Shown here piece by piece: positions 36,249-44,620 of a stretch of DNA of 64,000 bases (positions are counted from its first letter, which is position 1; each line of letters starts with the position of its first letter). The notes under the pieces are model-generated. The model ran no database searches, had not been told where the DNA came from, and worked only from the letters and a program-made list of their open reading frames with translations. The DNA is taken from the NCBI GenBank assembly GCA_938005315.1, contig CALLOB010000053.1:32194-96193 (forward strand), written 5' to 3'. The DNA is from an uncultured Phycisphaerae bacterium. GTDB taxonomy: Bacteria; Planctomycetota; Phycisphaerae; UBA1845; PWPN01. The position numbers and the translations under genes were made by a program.

Positions 36249-36386
36249 GGCCGGTTCGCCGCTGGAGACATCCGGCGGACGCCCACAGGGGGCGTCTGAG
36301 CGGATGGGAGTGGCCGGCGTGTTCGTCCGCAACGCCGGCAGACGCCGTCTGGCGGCAGGTCGGGCGGGCCAAAACAGCGAGAACCC

Positions 36387-36866
36387 ATGGGAGCCAAGAG
36401 TTTCACCAAATCGGCGGAGCAGCTTCGACCGGACCCCCGGTTCAACAACCGGCTGGTGGCCAAGTTCATCAACTGCATGATGAAGGACGGCAAGAAAAGC
36501 GTCGCCACCCGGGTCTTTTATGACGCCATGGACATCGTGGCCAAGAAGGTCAAGGACGCCCAGCCGCTGGAGGTTTTCGAGACCGCGGTGCAGCGAGTCA
36601 AGCCGAACATCGAGGTCCGCAGCAAGCGGGTCGGCGGTTCGAACTACCAGGTTCCGATGCAGGTGAACCGCAAGCGTCAGCAGTCCTTGGCGATTCGCTG
36701 GATTCTCGAGGCGGTCCGCAGCAGTCGAGGCTCCCGCCCGATCTGCGAGCGGCTGGCCAAGGAGTTCATCGACGCCTTCCACGGCGAGGGCGCGGCGATG
36801 ACCACGCGGGAGAACGTGCATCGCATGGCCGACGCGAACAAGGCCTTCTCGCACTTCGCCTGGTGA
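36387..36866 (+). CDS. rpsG: 30S ribosomal protein S7
   Basis: 159 residues, complete. It matches S7 throughout: [20 protein letters not shown], the beta-hairpin [14 protein letters not shown], and the C-terminal [14 protein letters not shown]7 binds the 3' major domain of 16S rRNA and nucleates head assembly. It normally sits between rpsL and fusA in the str operon. Here it stands alone, with its own promoter before it and a strong terminator 41 bp after its stop. The start codon has only a weak purine stretch (GCGAGAA) upstream. Confidence 0.95.
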   Translation: MGAKSFTKSAEQLRPDPRFNNRLVAKFINCMMKDGKKSVATRVFYDAMDIVAKKVKDAQPLEVFETAVQRVKPNIEVRSKRVGGSNYQVPMQVNRKRQQSLAIRWILEAVRSSRGSRPICERLAKEFIDAFHGEGAAMTTRENVHRMADANKAFSHFAW

Positions 36867-36907
36867 GGACTCCGGCCGCCGCGCGGCCGGGCGTGCAGAC
36901 TACAATG

Positions 36908-36940
36908 CCCCGGCGGGTTTGGCGCCCGCCGGGGTTTTTT
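36908..36940 (+). terminator. Strong intrinsic terminator of rpsG
   Basis: CCCCGGCGGG (36908-36917) and CCCGCCGGGG (36925-36934) form a perfect 10-bp stem with a 7-base loop, followed by TTTTTT (36935-36940). Confidence 0.9.
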
Positions 36941-36972
36941 CACGGCCGCGGCGGCCGGGGAGCAGTCCCGAG

Positions 36973-39807
36973 GTGGATGGCGGCACCAGCCGACTTCAGG
37001 TTTGGGCAAGGTTCAGCGGATGCGACGTCCGTTTCGATGATCTGACCCGCCGGCTCTACGCCACGGATGCCTCGATCTACCAGATCCTTCCTGCAGGCGT
37101 GGCTTTTCCTCGCGATGCGGGGGAGACCGCGGATATCGTGCGTGCGGCCGCCGAGGCGGGCGTCTCGCTGGTGCCGCGCGGGGCGGGCACGGGGCTGGCC
37201 GGGGGAGCGGTCGGCGAGGGACTGGTGATCGATCTGTCCCGTCACGGCCGGTGGATCACGGGCCTGGACCTCGAGCGTGGGACGGTGCGGGTCGGCCCGG
37301 GGGTGGTGCTCGACCAGCTCAACGCCTTTCTGGCCCCGCACGGCCTGTGGTTCGGTCCGGACGTGGCCACCAGTTCGCGGGCCACGCTGGGCGGCATGAT
37401 CGCCAACAACTCCTCGGGGGCCCGGGCGCCGATGTACGGGACGACCGCCGAGCATGTCGAGTCGCTGGACGTGGTGCTGGCCGACGGCTCGACCGCGGTG
37501 GTGGGCGCCGGCCGGGAGGATCTGGCCGGGCTGCGGGCCGCGGCCGATGCGATCGCGGACCGGCATGGCGATCTGATCCGGGCGCGGCTGCACGACCGGA
37601 TCTGCAAGCGCTGGCCCGGATACGGCTTCGACCGCTACCTCAGACGCCGGGGCGACCTGAGCCGGATCGTGGCCGGGAGCGAGGGCACGTTGTGCCTGAT
37701 CACCGGCGCGACGCTGGGCCTGGTGCCGATGCCGCAGCGCCGCGGTCTGGCGGTGATCTTCTTCGACTCGGTTCCCGCGGCGATGCAGGCCACGGTGGAG
37801 CTGCTGGATCTGACGCCGGCGGCCGTGGAGCACGTCGATCGGCTGCTGTTCGACCAGACGCGGGGGCAGATGGAGTTCGCCGCCGCCCGGAGCCTGCTGG
37901 GGCTGGACGAGTCGCCGTGCGAGGCCTTTCTGATCGTAGAGGTCTTCGACGACATCGACGACCGGCTGGCGGCGATCGAGCGGCGGCGGCTGGGCCTCCG
38001 CACGCTCGTGCTCAAGGACCCGGCGGCCCAGGCGCTGGTCTGGGCGCTCCGCAAGCAGGGGCTGTCGCTGCTGACCGGCTGTGCCGGGCCGGCCAAGCCC
38101 ACGCCGGGGCTGGAGGACGTGTGCGTTCCGCCGGCGCGTCTGCCGGAATACGTCGAAGGGTTGCGGTCGATCCTCGACCGGGTGGGGGTACAGGCCTCCT
38201 ACTACGGGCACGCGGCCACCGGCCTGCTGCACGTGCGGCCGAAGCTCGACCTGCACACCGCCGGGGACATCGCCCGCTACCGGCAGGTGATGGACGAGGT
38301 GGCGGACCTCTGCCGCCGCTTCGAGGGTTCGCTGGCGGCCGAGCACGGCGTGGGCATCACCCGCACGGACTACGTTCCCGGGCAACTGGGTCCGGAGCTG
38401 TACGCGGCGGTGGCGGAGACCAAGCGGGCCTGGGACCCGGCGGGGCTCCTGAATCCCGGCAAGATCGTGGGCGACGGGCGTTACGGCCTGACGGACAACC
38501 TTCGGCTGGGGGCGGGGTACGCGCTGGCCCTGCCGTTCGAGCCGGTGTTCGGCTTCGTGGAGCGCGACGGCTCGTTCATCGGCAACCTCGAGCAGTGCAA
38601 CGGCTGCGGGGGGTGCCGCAAGGATGCTCCGGTGATGTGCCCTACTTTTGTCGCCACCGGCGAGGAGCTCATGTCCACGCGGGGCCGGGCGAACATCATC
38701 CGGGCGGCGCTGGAAGGCCGCTTCGACGGGCCCGGCGGCATCTTCGGCCCTCAGCTCGAGGCGGCCTTGAGCAACTGTCTGGGCTGCAAGGCCTGCAAGC
38801 GGGAGTGTCCCAGCAACGTGGATCTCACGCACCTGAAGGCCGAGCTGAACCACGCGAAACACCGGGCCCTGGGCGTGCCGCTGCTGGACCGGCTGATCTC
38901 GAACGCCGACCTGCTGGGCCGGCTGAACTGCGGGCCGCACGCGCCGCTGGTCAACTTCGTGCTGCGCCGCCCGGCGGTGCGGTGGCTGATGGAGCGGACG
39001 CTGGGCTTTGCGGCCGCACGGGTCATGCCGCCGTACGTCACGCAGCGGTTCGACCGCTGGTTCGCCCGGCGCCCGCGGCCTGCCGCCCCGGCGAGGCGGG
39101 GACGCGTGGTGCTGTGGGACGACTGCTGGGTGCGTTACAACGAGCCGCACATCGGCCGGGCGGCGGTGGCGGTGCTGGAGGCGGCCGGATACGAGGTGGT
39201 GCTCGAACGCCGGCGGGCCTGCTGCGGGCGTCCGGCGTGCAGCCGGGGACTGCTGGACGAAGTCCGCCGGGCCGGCGCGCACAACCTGGCGATCTTCCGG
39301 CAGCGCGAGGAACCGATCGTGTTCCTCGAACCCTCCTGCTATACGATGTTCATCGACGAGTACCGCCAGCTGCGGCTTCCGGGGGCCGGAGAGGTCGCCG
39401 GGCGCTGTTTCACGTTCGAGGGCTTCGTGTTCGACCTGCTGCAGCGCGATCCGGCGGCCATCCGCTGGCGCGCGAACGGCTCGCGCCGGGTCGGCATCCA
39501 CGGCCACTGCCACGCCAAAGCGCTGACCGACACGTCGATCCTGCCGAAACTGGCCGGGCGCGTGCCGGGCGTGTCGGCCCGGCTGCTGGACACCGGCTGT
39601 TGCGGCATGGCCGGCGCGTTCGGAATGCTGCGGACCAAGTACGAGCTTTCGCTGCAGGTCGCCCGGCAGATGCTGGACCGCATCGGCGAACTGGAGCCGG
39701 AGGCCGCGCTGGTCGCTTCGGGAACCAGCTGCCGTCACCAGATCACTCACCTGACCGACCGGCACCCGTTGCACATGGCCGAGCTGCTGGCCGAGTCGCT
39801 GGCATAG
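36973..39807 (+). CDS. Fused FAD-linked oxidase, 4Fe-4S and CCG-domain dehydrogenase
   Basis: About 944 residues in three parts. Residues 15-220 hold the FAD-binding type 4 domain (LVPRGAGTGLAGGAVGEG, GGMIANNSSGARAPMYGTT). The FAD-oxidase C domain continues to about 510 and includes SLAAEHGVGITRTDY. The C-terminal third has two cluster motifs, CNGCGGC with a fourth cysteine in VMCP, then CLGCKACKRECP, followed by GlpC/CCG-type modules (GHCHAKAL, LLDTGCCGMAGAFGM). This is the GlcD plus GlpC fusion found in D-lactate, glycolate or 2-hydroxyglutarate dehydrogenases that feed the quinone pool. Substrate not determinable. GTG 36973 was chosen because earlier starts fall inside the rpsG terminator. 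Confidence 0.88.
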   Translation: MDGGTSRLQVWARFSGCDVRFDDLTRRLYATDASIYQILPAGVAFPRDAGETADIVRAAAEAGVSLVPRGAGTGLAGGAVGEGLVIDLSRHGRWITGLDLERGTVRVGPGVVLDQLNAFLAPHGLWFGPDVATSSRATLGGMIANNSSGARAPMYGTTAEHVESLDVVLADGSTAVVGAGREDLAGLRAAADAIADRHGDLIRARLHDRICKRWPGYGFDRYLRRRGDLSRIVAGSEGTLCLITGATLGLVPMPQRRGLAVIFFDSVPAAMQATVELLDLTPAAVEHVDRLLFDQTRGQMEFAAARSLLGLDESPCEAFLIVEVFDDIDDRLAAIERRRLGLRTLVLKDPAAQALVWALRKQGLSLLTGCAGPAKPTPGLEDVCVPPARLPEYVEGLRSILDRVGVQASYYGHAATGLLHVRPKLDLHTAGDIARYRQVMDEVADLCRRFEGSLAAEHGVGITRTDYVPGQLGPELYAAVAETKRAWDPAGLLNPGKIVGDGRYGLTDNLRLGAGYALALPFEPVFGFVERDGSFIGNLEQCNGCGGCRKDAPVMCPTFVATGEELMSTRGRANIIRAALEGRFDGPGGIFGPQLEAALSNCLGCKACKRECPSNVDLTHLKAELNHAKHRALGVPLLDRLISNADLLGRLNCGPHAPLVNFVLRRPAVRWLMERTLGFAAARVMPPYVTQRFDRWFARRPRPAAPARRGRVVLWDDCWVRYNEPHIGRAAVAVLEAAGYEVVLERRRACCGRPACSRGLLDEVRRAGAHNLAIFRQREEPIVFLEPSCYTMFIDEYRQLRLPGAGEVAGRCFTFEGFVFDLLQRDPAAIRWRANGSRRVGIHGHCHAKALTDTSILPKLAGRVPGVSARLLDTGCCGMAGAFGMLRTKYELSLQVARQMLDRIGELEPEAALVASGTSCRHQITHLTDRHPLHMAELLAESLA

Positions 39808-39830
39808 GCCCCGTGGGCCCGGCAAAGGTG

Positions 39831-40892
39831 TCAGCGCAGGCTCTGAAACCAGACGGTCATCTGCAGGTCCACCGGCAGGCCTTCGGCCTCATCCAGGGCG
39901 ATGACCACCTCGAGCACCTTGGTGTCGGCCCGCTCGTTGGGGCGGTTGGTGCGGAAGTTCTTGCGCCCCAGGGTCTTTTCCACGTGGATGACGGTGCCCT
40001 CGAAGCGCCTGTCGCCGAAGGCCTCGGCGGTGGCGAAGACGCGCTGTCCGACGGCCACCTTGGCCAGATCGGCCTCGTCCACGTCGGCCCGCAGGTGCAG
40101 GGTGCTGCAATCGCCGATCGACAGAATCGGCGAGGGCACCTCCGGGATGACGGTTTCGCCGGGCTCGCGGAAGCGGTAGATGACCATGCCGTCCAGCGGG
40201 CTGCGGATGACGGTCTTGTCCAGCAGGGTCTGGGAGACGGCCAGGGCGGCTTCGGCCTCCTGAACCGCGGCCCGGGCGACTTCGAGGTCCTCAGGGCTCG
40301 GGCCGGCGACCGTGCGGTCGTACTGGGCTTTGGCGGCCTGGGCGCGGGCCCGGGCGGCAGCCAAGTGATCGCGGCAGGTGGCCACTTCCTTGTCGGAGGC
40401 GGCGTCGCTGCGGGCCAGGGACTGCAGCCGGCTGACCTCGAACTCGGCGATGCGTGCCATGGCCTCGGCCTCGTCCCAGCGGGCCTTGGCGATGGTCCGG
40501 TCCTCGGGGCGGTCCCAGCTCTCGAGCTTGGCGAGGCTGGCCCGGGCGGTCTTGACCAGGGCCTCGCGGTGCCGGACCTCGGCCGCCTGGGTGTCGTTGG
40601 CCAGCTCGAAGAGGGGGTCCCCCCGGGCCACGCGGTCGCCGCTGGAGACGAAAATGCGCCGGATGGTGCCGGGGATCTCGCTGAAGATCTGGACCGTCCG
40701 GGAGGCCGGCTCGGTGACGCCTGGGGCGCACACCACGGCCGAAGTCTCCTGTGTGAAGTGCCCGACCGCGGGCAGATCCTCGATCGCCTGACCGGCCTGG
40801 GACCGCACGCCGGTCATCTGGATGTAACCGGTTAGGCCGAGACCGGTCAGGCAAACGGCGACGAACAGCATTCTTGAACATGCGCCTTTCAT
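39831..40892 (-). CDS. HlyD-family periplasmic adaptor protein
   Basis: About 353 residues. A signal or membrane anchor (MLFVAVCLTGLGLTGY) precedes a barrel-sandwich lipoyl-like half (IFVSSGDRVARGDPLFEL). A long alpha-helical hairpin (about 105-215) follows, then the second half (KTVIRSPLDGMVIYRF) and a beta-barrel domain. It links an inner-membrane ABC exporter to the cell envelope, in the manner of DevB/MacA. It is the last gene of the tetR-permease-ATPase-adaptor operon and converges on the dehydrogenase gene. ATG 40892 has AAGGA eight bases upstream; ATG 40901 is the alternative. Confidence 0.88.
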   Translation of the reverse strand: MKGACSRMLFVAVCLTGLGLTGYIQMTGVRSQAGQAIEDLPAVGHFTQETSAVVCAPGVTEPASRTVQIFSEIPGTIRRIFVSSGDRVARGDPLFELANDTQAAEVRHREALVKTARASLAKLESWDRPEDRTIAKARWDEAEAMARIAEFEVSRLQSLARSDAASDKEVATCRDHLAAARARAQAAKAQYDRTVAGPSPEDLEVARAAVQEAEAALAVSQTLLDKTVIRSPLDGMVIYRFREPGETVIPEVPSPILSIGDCSTLHLRADVDEADLAKVAVGQRVFATAEAFGDRRFEGTVIHVEKTLGRKNFRTNRPNERADTKVLEVVIALDEAEGLPVDLQMTVWFQSLR

Positions 40893-40919
40893 GATCACCA
40901 TCCTTGGCCGGCGTCCCGC

Positions 40920-41627
40920 TCAGGCCGCCGGCAGCTCCACCAGTCCGCGCCCGGCCGGGCGGATGGAATCGGCAACGGTTCCATCGCGCATCTGAATGAC
41001 CTGGTCAGCCAGGGCCCGCAGGCCGGGATCATGGGTCACGACGAACACGGCCCGGTCTTCCTCGTGGGCCAGCCGCCGGAGGGTCTCGACCACCTGGGCG
41101 GAGGTTCGGGAATCGAGGTTGCCGGTCGGCTCGTCCGCCAGGATCAGCTCGGCGGGGCTGGCCAGGGCCCGGGCCACCGACACGCGCTGTTTCTCGCCGC
41201 CGCTGAGGGCGTCGGGGCGGTGGTTCCATCGCTCGGCCAGTCCGACGTTCTCGAGCAGTTCCATGGCCCGGCGGCGTGCGGCCCGACCGCGGACGCCCTG
41301 CAGGGCCAGGGCGACCTCCACGTTCTCCACCGCGTTGAGAGCGCTGAGCAGGTTGAAGCTCTGGAAAATGAAGCCCACGTGGCGGCGGCGGATGGCCGGC
41401 AGGTCGGCTTCACCCAAGGCGGTGACGTCCCGCCCGAGCAGTTCCACACGCCCGGCGGTGGGCTTGAGCAGCAGCCCCATGATGGTCAGCAGCGTGGTCT
41501 TGCCCGAGCCACTGGGCCCCATGAGCAGCGTCAGCTCGCCGCGGCAGACGTCCAGGTCGATGCCGTGCAGCACTTCCAGGGCGTGGTCGCCCTCGCGGTA
41601 GCTCTTGCGCACGCCGCGGACCCGCAT
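40920..41627 (-). CDS. ABC exporter ATP-binding protein (MacB/LolD/DevA type)
   Basis: 235 residues. Walker A MGPSGSGKTTLL, Q-loop IFQSFNLL, signature LSGGEKQRVSVARAL, Walker B LILADEPTGNLD and switch histidine VVTHD are all present. ADEPTGNLDS is the hallmark of the MacB/LolD export subfamily. It powers the FtsX-type permease encoded directly upstream. ATG 41627 is chosen; GTG 41630 is adjacent. Confidence 0.9.
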   Translation of the reverse strand: MRVRGVRKSYREGDHALEVLHGIDLDVCRGELTLLMGPSGSGKTTLLTIMGLLLKPTAGRVELLGRDVTALGEADLPAIRRRHVGFIFQSFNLLSALNAVENVEVALALQGVRGRAARRRAMELLENVGLAERWNHRPDALSGGEKQRVSVARALASPAELILADEPTGNLDSRTSAQVVETLRRLAHEEDRAVFVVTHDPGLRALADQVIQMRDGTVADSIRPAGRGLVELPAA

Positions 41628-41659
41628 CACCGGTTGTTCAACAACTCCGGACACCCGAT

Positions 41660-42796
41660 TCAGCCTCGAAAAACGATCGCCGGCTCCAGCCGGAAGACCC
41701 GCACCACGCTGGTGATGCTGGCCAGGATGCACATGCCCACGGTCACCAGGAACATCGTCGCCGTCCACCACAGCGGGACCTCGACGGGCACATTGAACGT
41801 CGGCAGCTTGCAGCCCATGTGCCAGGCGATCAGGCTGCCGATGCCGTAGCCGAGAATGCCGGCGATCAGGGCCTGCTGCACGATGATCCGGCTGAGGCCG
41901 AGGTTGCCCATGCCCAGAGCCTTGAGCGTGCCGTACTCCTGCAGCCTTTCGATGGTCGCCGAGTACATCGTCTGCCCGACGATGACCACGCCGACGAGGA
42001 AGCCCAGGGCACTGGCCAGGATCACGCCCAGGCCCATGCCGGTCTTGAACAGCCAGTAATCGCGGCTGATGGCCGAGAACTCCGCGGTGGTCAGCACATC
42101 CATCTCGGGCAGCCGGTCCCGCAGCCGGCGGGCAAGCTCCTCCGGCGCGACCCCGGCGGCCGCGCCGACCACCACGAACTTCGTTGAGCCCCCGGGCATG
42201 CACGCAAAGTCCAGGGCCCGCTTGAACTCCGTAAACACATAAGGCGCGGTGGTGAACGTGCCCACTCCGGTGCTGAAGCCGGCCACGCGGGTCGCATGGC
42301 CGGAGATCTCCGGAGTCTCGCCCAGGGCCAGCAGGCGGCCGCCGGAGCCGAAGCGCAGCCGCTCCCGCTCGTCGATGATCACGCCGCCGGTCCGGAGAAT
42401 GCGGTCCCGGTCGCCGGAAGCCATCTGCCAGGGCAGATTCAGGCGGGTGTCGCGGCGCAACCCGACCACTTCGACGTTCTCCTGACGCCCGTCATCGCTT
42501 CGCCAGGCGGCGAAATGCACGATCAGCGGCTCGGCCCATGCGACGCCGGGGGTCGGGATCGCCTGGAAAACCACCCGCTCGGGAATCTGGTCGGCCATGT
42601 CCAGGTTGCGGGTACCCTTCTTCATGATCCACACGTCGGCCCCGGCGCGGTCGATGATGCAGCTGCAGTTGTGCATCGCCCCGATGAACAGCCCGACCTG
42701 CAGCGTCACCAGCACCACCGAGAAGACGATGCCCACCAGAGCGAGCGACAGCTTGAGCTTGTCGTGAAACAGGTTGCGCCAGGCGATCAGCGGCAT
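41660..42796 (-). CDS. FtsX-family ABC exporter permease (DevC-like)
   Basis: 378 residues: one N-terminal membrane helix (LALVGIVFSVVLVTLQVGLF), a large extracytoplasmic domain (about 45-250), then three membrane helices starting near GLGVILASALGFLVGVVIVG. The coupling motif RLQEYGTLKALGMGN is typical of FtsX/MacB permeases. With the ATPase and HlyD adaptor it resembles the cyanobacterial DevBCA glycolipid exporter; the exported substrate here is unknown. Its ATG follows the tetR TGA immediately and in the same frame. Confidence 0.88.
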   Translation of the reverse strand: MPLIAWRNLFHDKLKLSLALVGIVFSVVLVTLQVGLFIGAMHNCSCIIDRAGADVWIMKKGTRNLDMADQIPERVVFQAIPTPGVAWAEPLIVHFAAWRSDDGRQENVEVVGLRRDTRLNLPWQMASGDRDRILRTGGVIIDERERLRFGSGGRLLALGETPEISGHATRVAGFSTGVGTFTTAPYVFTEFKRALDFACMPGGSTKFVVVGAAAGVAPEELARRLRDRLPEMDVLTTAEFSAISRDYWLFKTGMGLGVILASALGFLVGVVIVGQTMYSATIERLQEYGTLKALGMGNLGLSRIIVQQALIAGILGYGIGSLIAWHMGCKLPTFNVPVEVPLWWTATMFLVTVGMCILASITSVVRVFRLEPAIVFRG

Positions 42797-43501
42797 TCAG
42801 CCCCCCCCCCGCAGGTCCAGCACCGCGGCCAGGTCGGTCTGCCCGAGCACCTGCCGGCCCTGGTCGGTGAGCATGCCGTTGAGAAACACGTACGTCTGGC
42901 TGAGCATCTCTCCGACCAGGTCGAAGCTCTTGTTGTGCAGGGTCCACTGGATGATCAGACCCTCGGTCAGGGCCATGGCCGCCCGGGCCGCGGCCGGCGG
43001 GTCACACAACTGGGGCTCGAACAACCCTTGCTGGAGCCCTTGGCCGAAGAGCCCGGCCAGGTCTCCGGCCACCTCCTCGTAAGCCCGGGTCTTGGCCTCG
43101 CGGAAGCGGGGGTCGCCGCTGGAGGGTCCACAGCAGGCGTAGAAGTCGAAGACCACGGCTGCGGAGTCGCCCAGCTCGGCAAAGCTGCGTATCCAGCAGT
43201 TGGCGTAAACGGCCAGTTTCGCGAAAAGGTTGTTCAGACCTGCGGACCGCCGGGCCGCCTCGGCCTGCACCCGGCTGATCATGGCCAGGTAGGCGGCCAT
43301 GAGCATCTGATCCTTGCTGGCAAAGTAGTTATAGATGCTGCCCTTGGCGACGCCGGCCTCGGCGGCCACCTGCTCGACGGTGGCCTGGAAGTAGCCGACG
43401 CGCCCGAAGACCCGCATGGCGGCGTCCAGGATACGCTGCTGCTTGAGCTGCCGGTCGGCATCCAGGACCGGATTGGACCTCGCGCGGTTCTTCAGAAGCA
43501 T
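42797..43501 (-). CDS. TetR-family transcriptional regulator
   Basis: About 234 residues. The N-terminal helix-turn-helix is RILDAAMRVFGRVGYFQATVEQVAAEAGVAKGSIYNYFASKDQ, broken here only for description, and is typical of TetR. The ligand-binding domain follows. It heads the exporter operon and probably represses it, releasing when the exported compound binds. A palindrome at the predicted transcription start fits. The last codons run through a G10 tract on this strand (42810-42801) before TGA, which is directly followed by the permease ATG in the same frame. ATG 43501 is the conservative start; ATG 43540 would add 13 residues. Confidence 0.85.
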   Translation of the reverse strand: MLLKNRARSNPVLDADRQLKQQRILDAAMRVFGRVGYFQATVEQVAAEAGVAKGSIYNYFASKDQMLMAAYLAMISRVQAEAARRSAGLNNLFAKLAVYANCWIRSFAELGDSAAVVFDFYACCGPSSGDPRFREAKTRAYEEVAGDLAGLFGQGLQQGLFEPQLCDPPAAARAAMALTEGLIIQWTLHNKSFDLVGEMLSQTYVFLNGMLTDQGRQVLGQTDLAAVLDLRGGG

Positions 43502-43547
43502 GGTTCGGCTGTCACCTGCCGATCTCGGGCTCCGCGCCATGAGCCCT

Positions 43548-43563
43548 GACTGACCGGCCAGTC
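43548..43563. promoter_or_regulatory. Candidate TetR operator
   Basis: GACTGACCGGCCAGTC is a 16-bp palindrome with one mismatched pair. It lies at the predicted transcription start of the tetR operon, just downstream of the promoter at 43570-43599. Confidence 0.55.
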
Positions 43564-43569
43564 GCAGGT

Positions 43570-43599
43570 ACGATAACCGACAACCGACCGCGCTGGCAA
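43570..43599 (-). promoter_or_regulatory. Candidate promoter of the tetR-exporter operon
   Basis: On the minus strand TTGCCA (43599-43594), 18-bp spacer, TATCGT (43575-43570). Confidence 0.45.
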
Positions 43600-43779
43600 G
43601 CACAAGAGCGACTCAGGGCTCAGCGCCGCGCAAAGCCCTGGCAGGTAAGGCCTTACGGACCGGTTTGTCGGGAATTCACCGGGGAGGTTTCAAAGCTGTG
43701 CATGGCCGTGCAATGCCCAAGCGATGAACGCAGGCGAAATACGGCTAAAACCGCAACTAAAATGTTATTGCAATCATAA

Positions 43780-44613
43780 TCATTCCCCGGCCGCCTGGAG
43801 TGATGTCGGCCCGTTGAACTCCGCAAGAAGCTGGCCGAGCATGGTGGGGCCCGCGGCGAAAAAGGGCGTTTGATCGCCCGCCCGGCGCGCAAGGTCCAGG
43901 GGGAACCATGGCCTGCCCCCCGGCGAGACCATCTCCCCGCCGGCCTCACGGACCAGAACGGCTCCGCCGGCCATGTCCCACAGGCGGCACTTGAAGGAGA
44001 AGGCCGCGTCCACCGCTCCGGAGGCCACCAAGGCCAGATTGAGGGCGGTCGAGCCGGTAGCCCGACAGACCATGCGATCAATCCAGCCGTGAACGGTTGC
44101 CGGAAGCGGCTCCTCACGGCCGGAGGGCAGAGCCAGGAACCTGTCGGGCTCCAACGGACCGTCGGTCACCCGCAGGCGGCGGTCACCGCACCAGGCCCCG
44201 CCGCCGAGGCTGGCCGAGTACATCGCGTCCGTGGCCGGCTCGTAGACCACGCCGACCACGGGTTCGCCGGCCTCGATCAGGGCCACCGAGACGGTGAACA
44301 GCGGAAAGCCGTGGGCGTAGTTGCGGGTTCCGTCGATGGGATCAATCACCCAGCAACGGGCGGCGGACTCGAGGGGAGCGTGGCGCTCGGCCCGCTCGAG
44401 CCGCTCCTCGGCGATGACGGCATCGGCGGGGAACGCCTCGGCGATGGCGTCCAGCAGCATGGCCTGGACGGCGTAATCCGCATCGGTCACGGGGGTGCGG
44501 TCCTCCTTGCGGGAGGCCACCGCCGTAAACTGCCGCATGCGGGCATGGATGCCGGCGGGTCGAACCCACTGGATGACCTGCCGGCGGATCTGGTCGTATT
44601 GGTCGGCGTCCAT
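43780..44613 (-). CDS. Inositol monophosphatase family phosphatase
   Basis: 277 residues. The metal-binding motifs of the family are present: AEERLE (glutamate), the loop DPIDGTRNYAHG, and the C-terminal WDMAGGAVLVREAGG. It dephosphorylates a sugar-type monophosphate: inositol phosphate, histidinol phosphate or 3'-phosphoadenosine-5'-phosphate are the family options. The gene starts seven bases after the xylulokinase stop, so the two are one operon, suggesting a sugar-phosphate role. Confidence 0.88.
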   Translation of the reverse strand: MDADQYDQIRRQVIQWVRPAGIHARMRQFTAVASRKEDRTPVTDADYAVQAMLLDAIAEAFPADAVIAEERLERAERHAPLESAARCWVIDPIDGTRNYAHGFPLFTVSVALIEAGEPVVGVVYEPATDAMYSASLGGGAWCGDRRLRVTDGPLEPDRFLALPSGREEPLPATVHGWIDRMVCRATGSTALNLALVASGAVDAAFSFKCRLWDMAGGAVLVREAGGEMVSPGGRPWFPLDLARRAGDQTPFFAAGPTMLGQLLAEFNGPTSLQAAGE

Positions 44614-44620
44614 GATCTGC

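Larger units (their letters stand above)
35044..36386. other. Long intergenic region with a possible RNA gene
   Basis: About 1.34 kb without a convincing protein gene. It contains a possible structured RNA ending in a terminator (35387-35638), a long perfect hairpin repeat (36019-36053), a 20-bp tandem repeat (36080-36119) and the rpsG promoter (36220-36248). I see nothing I can name in 35044-35380 or 35640-36000. Confidence 0.5.

Noticed and set aside
36940-40835. Very long open frames antisense to and in other frames of the FAD/Fe-S dehydrogenase gene
   Set aside because: They are by-products of high GC content: composition is dominated by Arg, Gly, Pro and Ala, no domain is recognisable, and they lie over a clearly conserved gene.
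43755-43780. Fur-box-like AT-rich sequence
   Set aside because: It resembles the Fur consensus only loosely and lies at the 3' end of the phosphatase gene, over 150 bp from any promoter.
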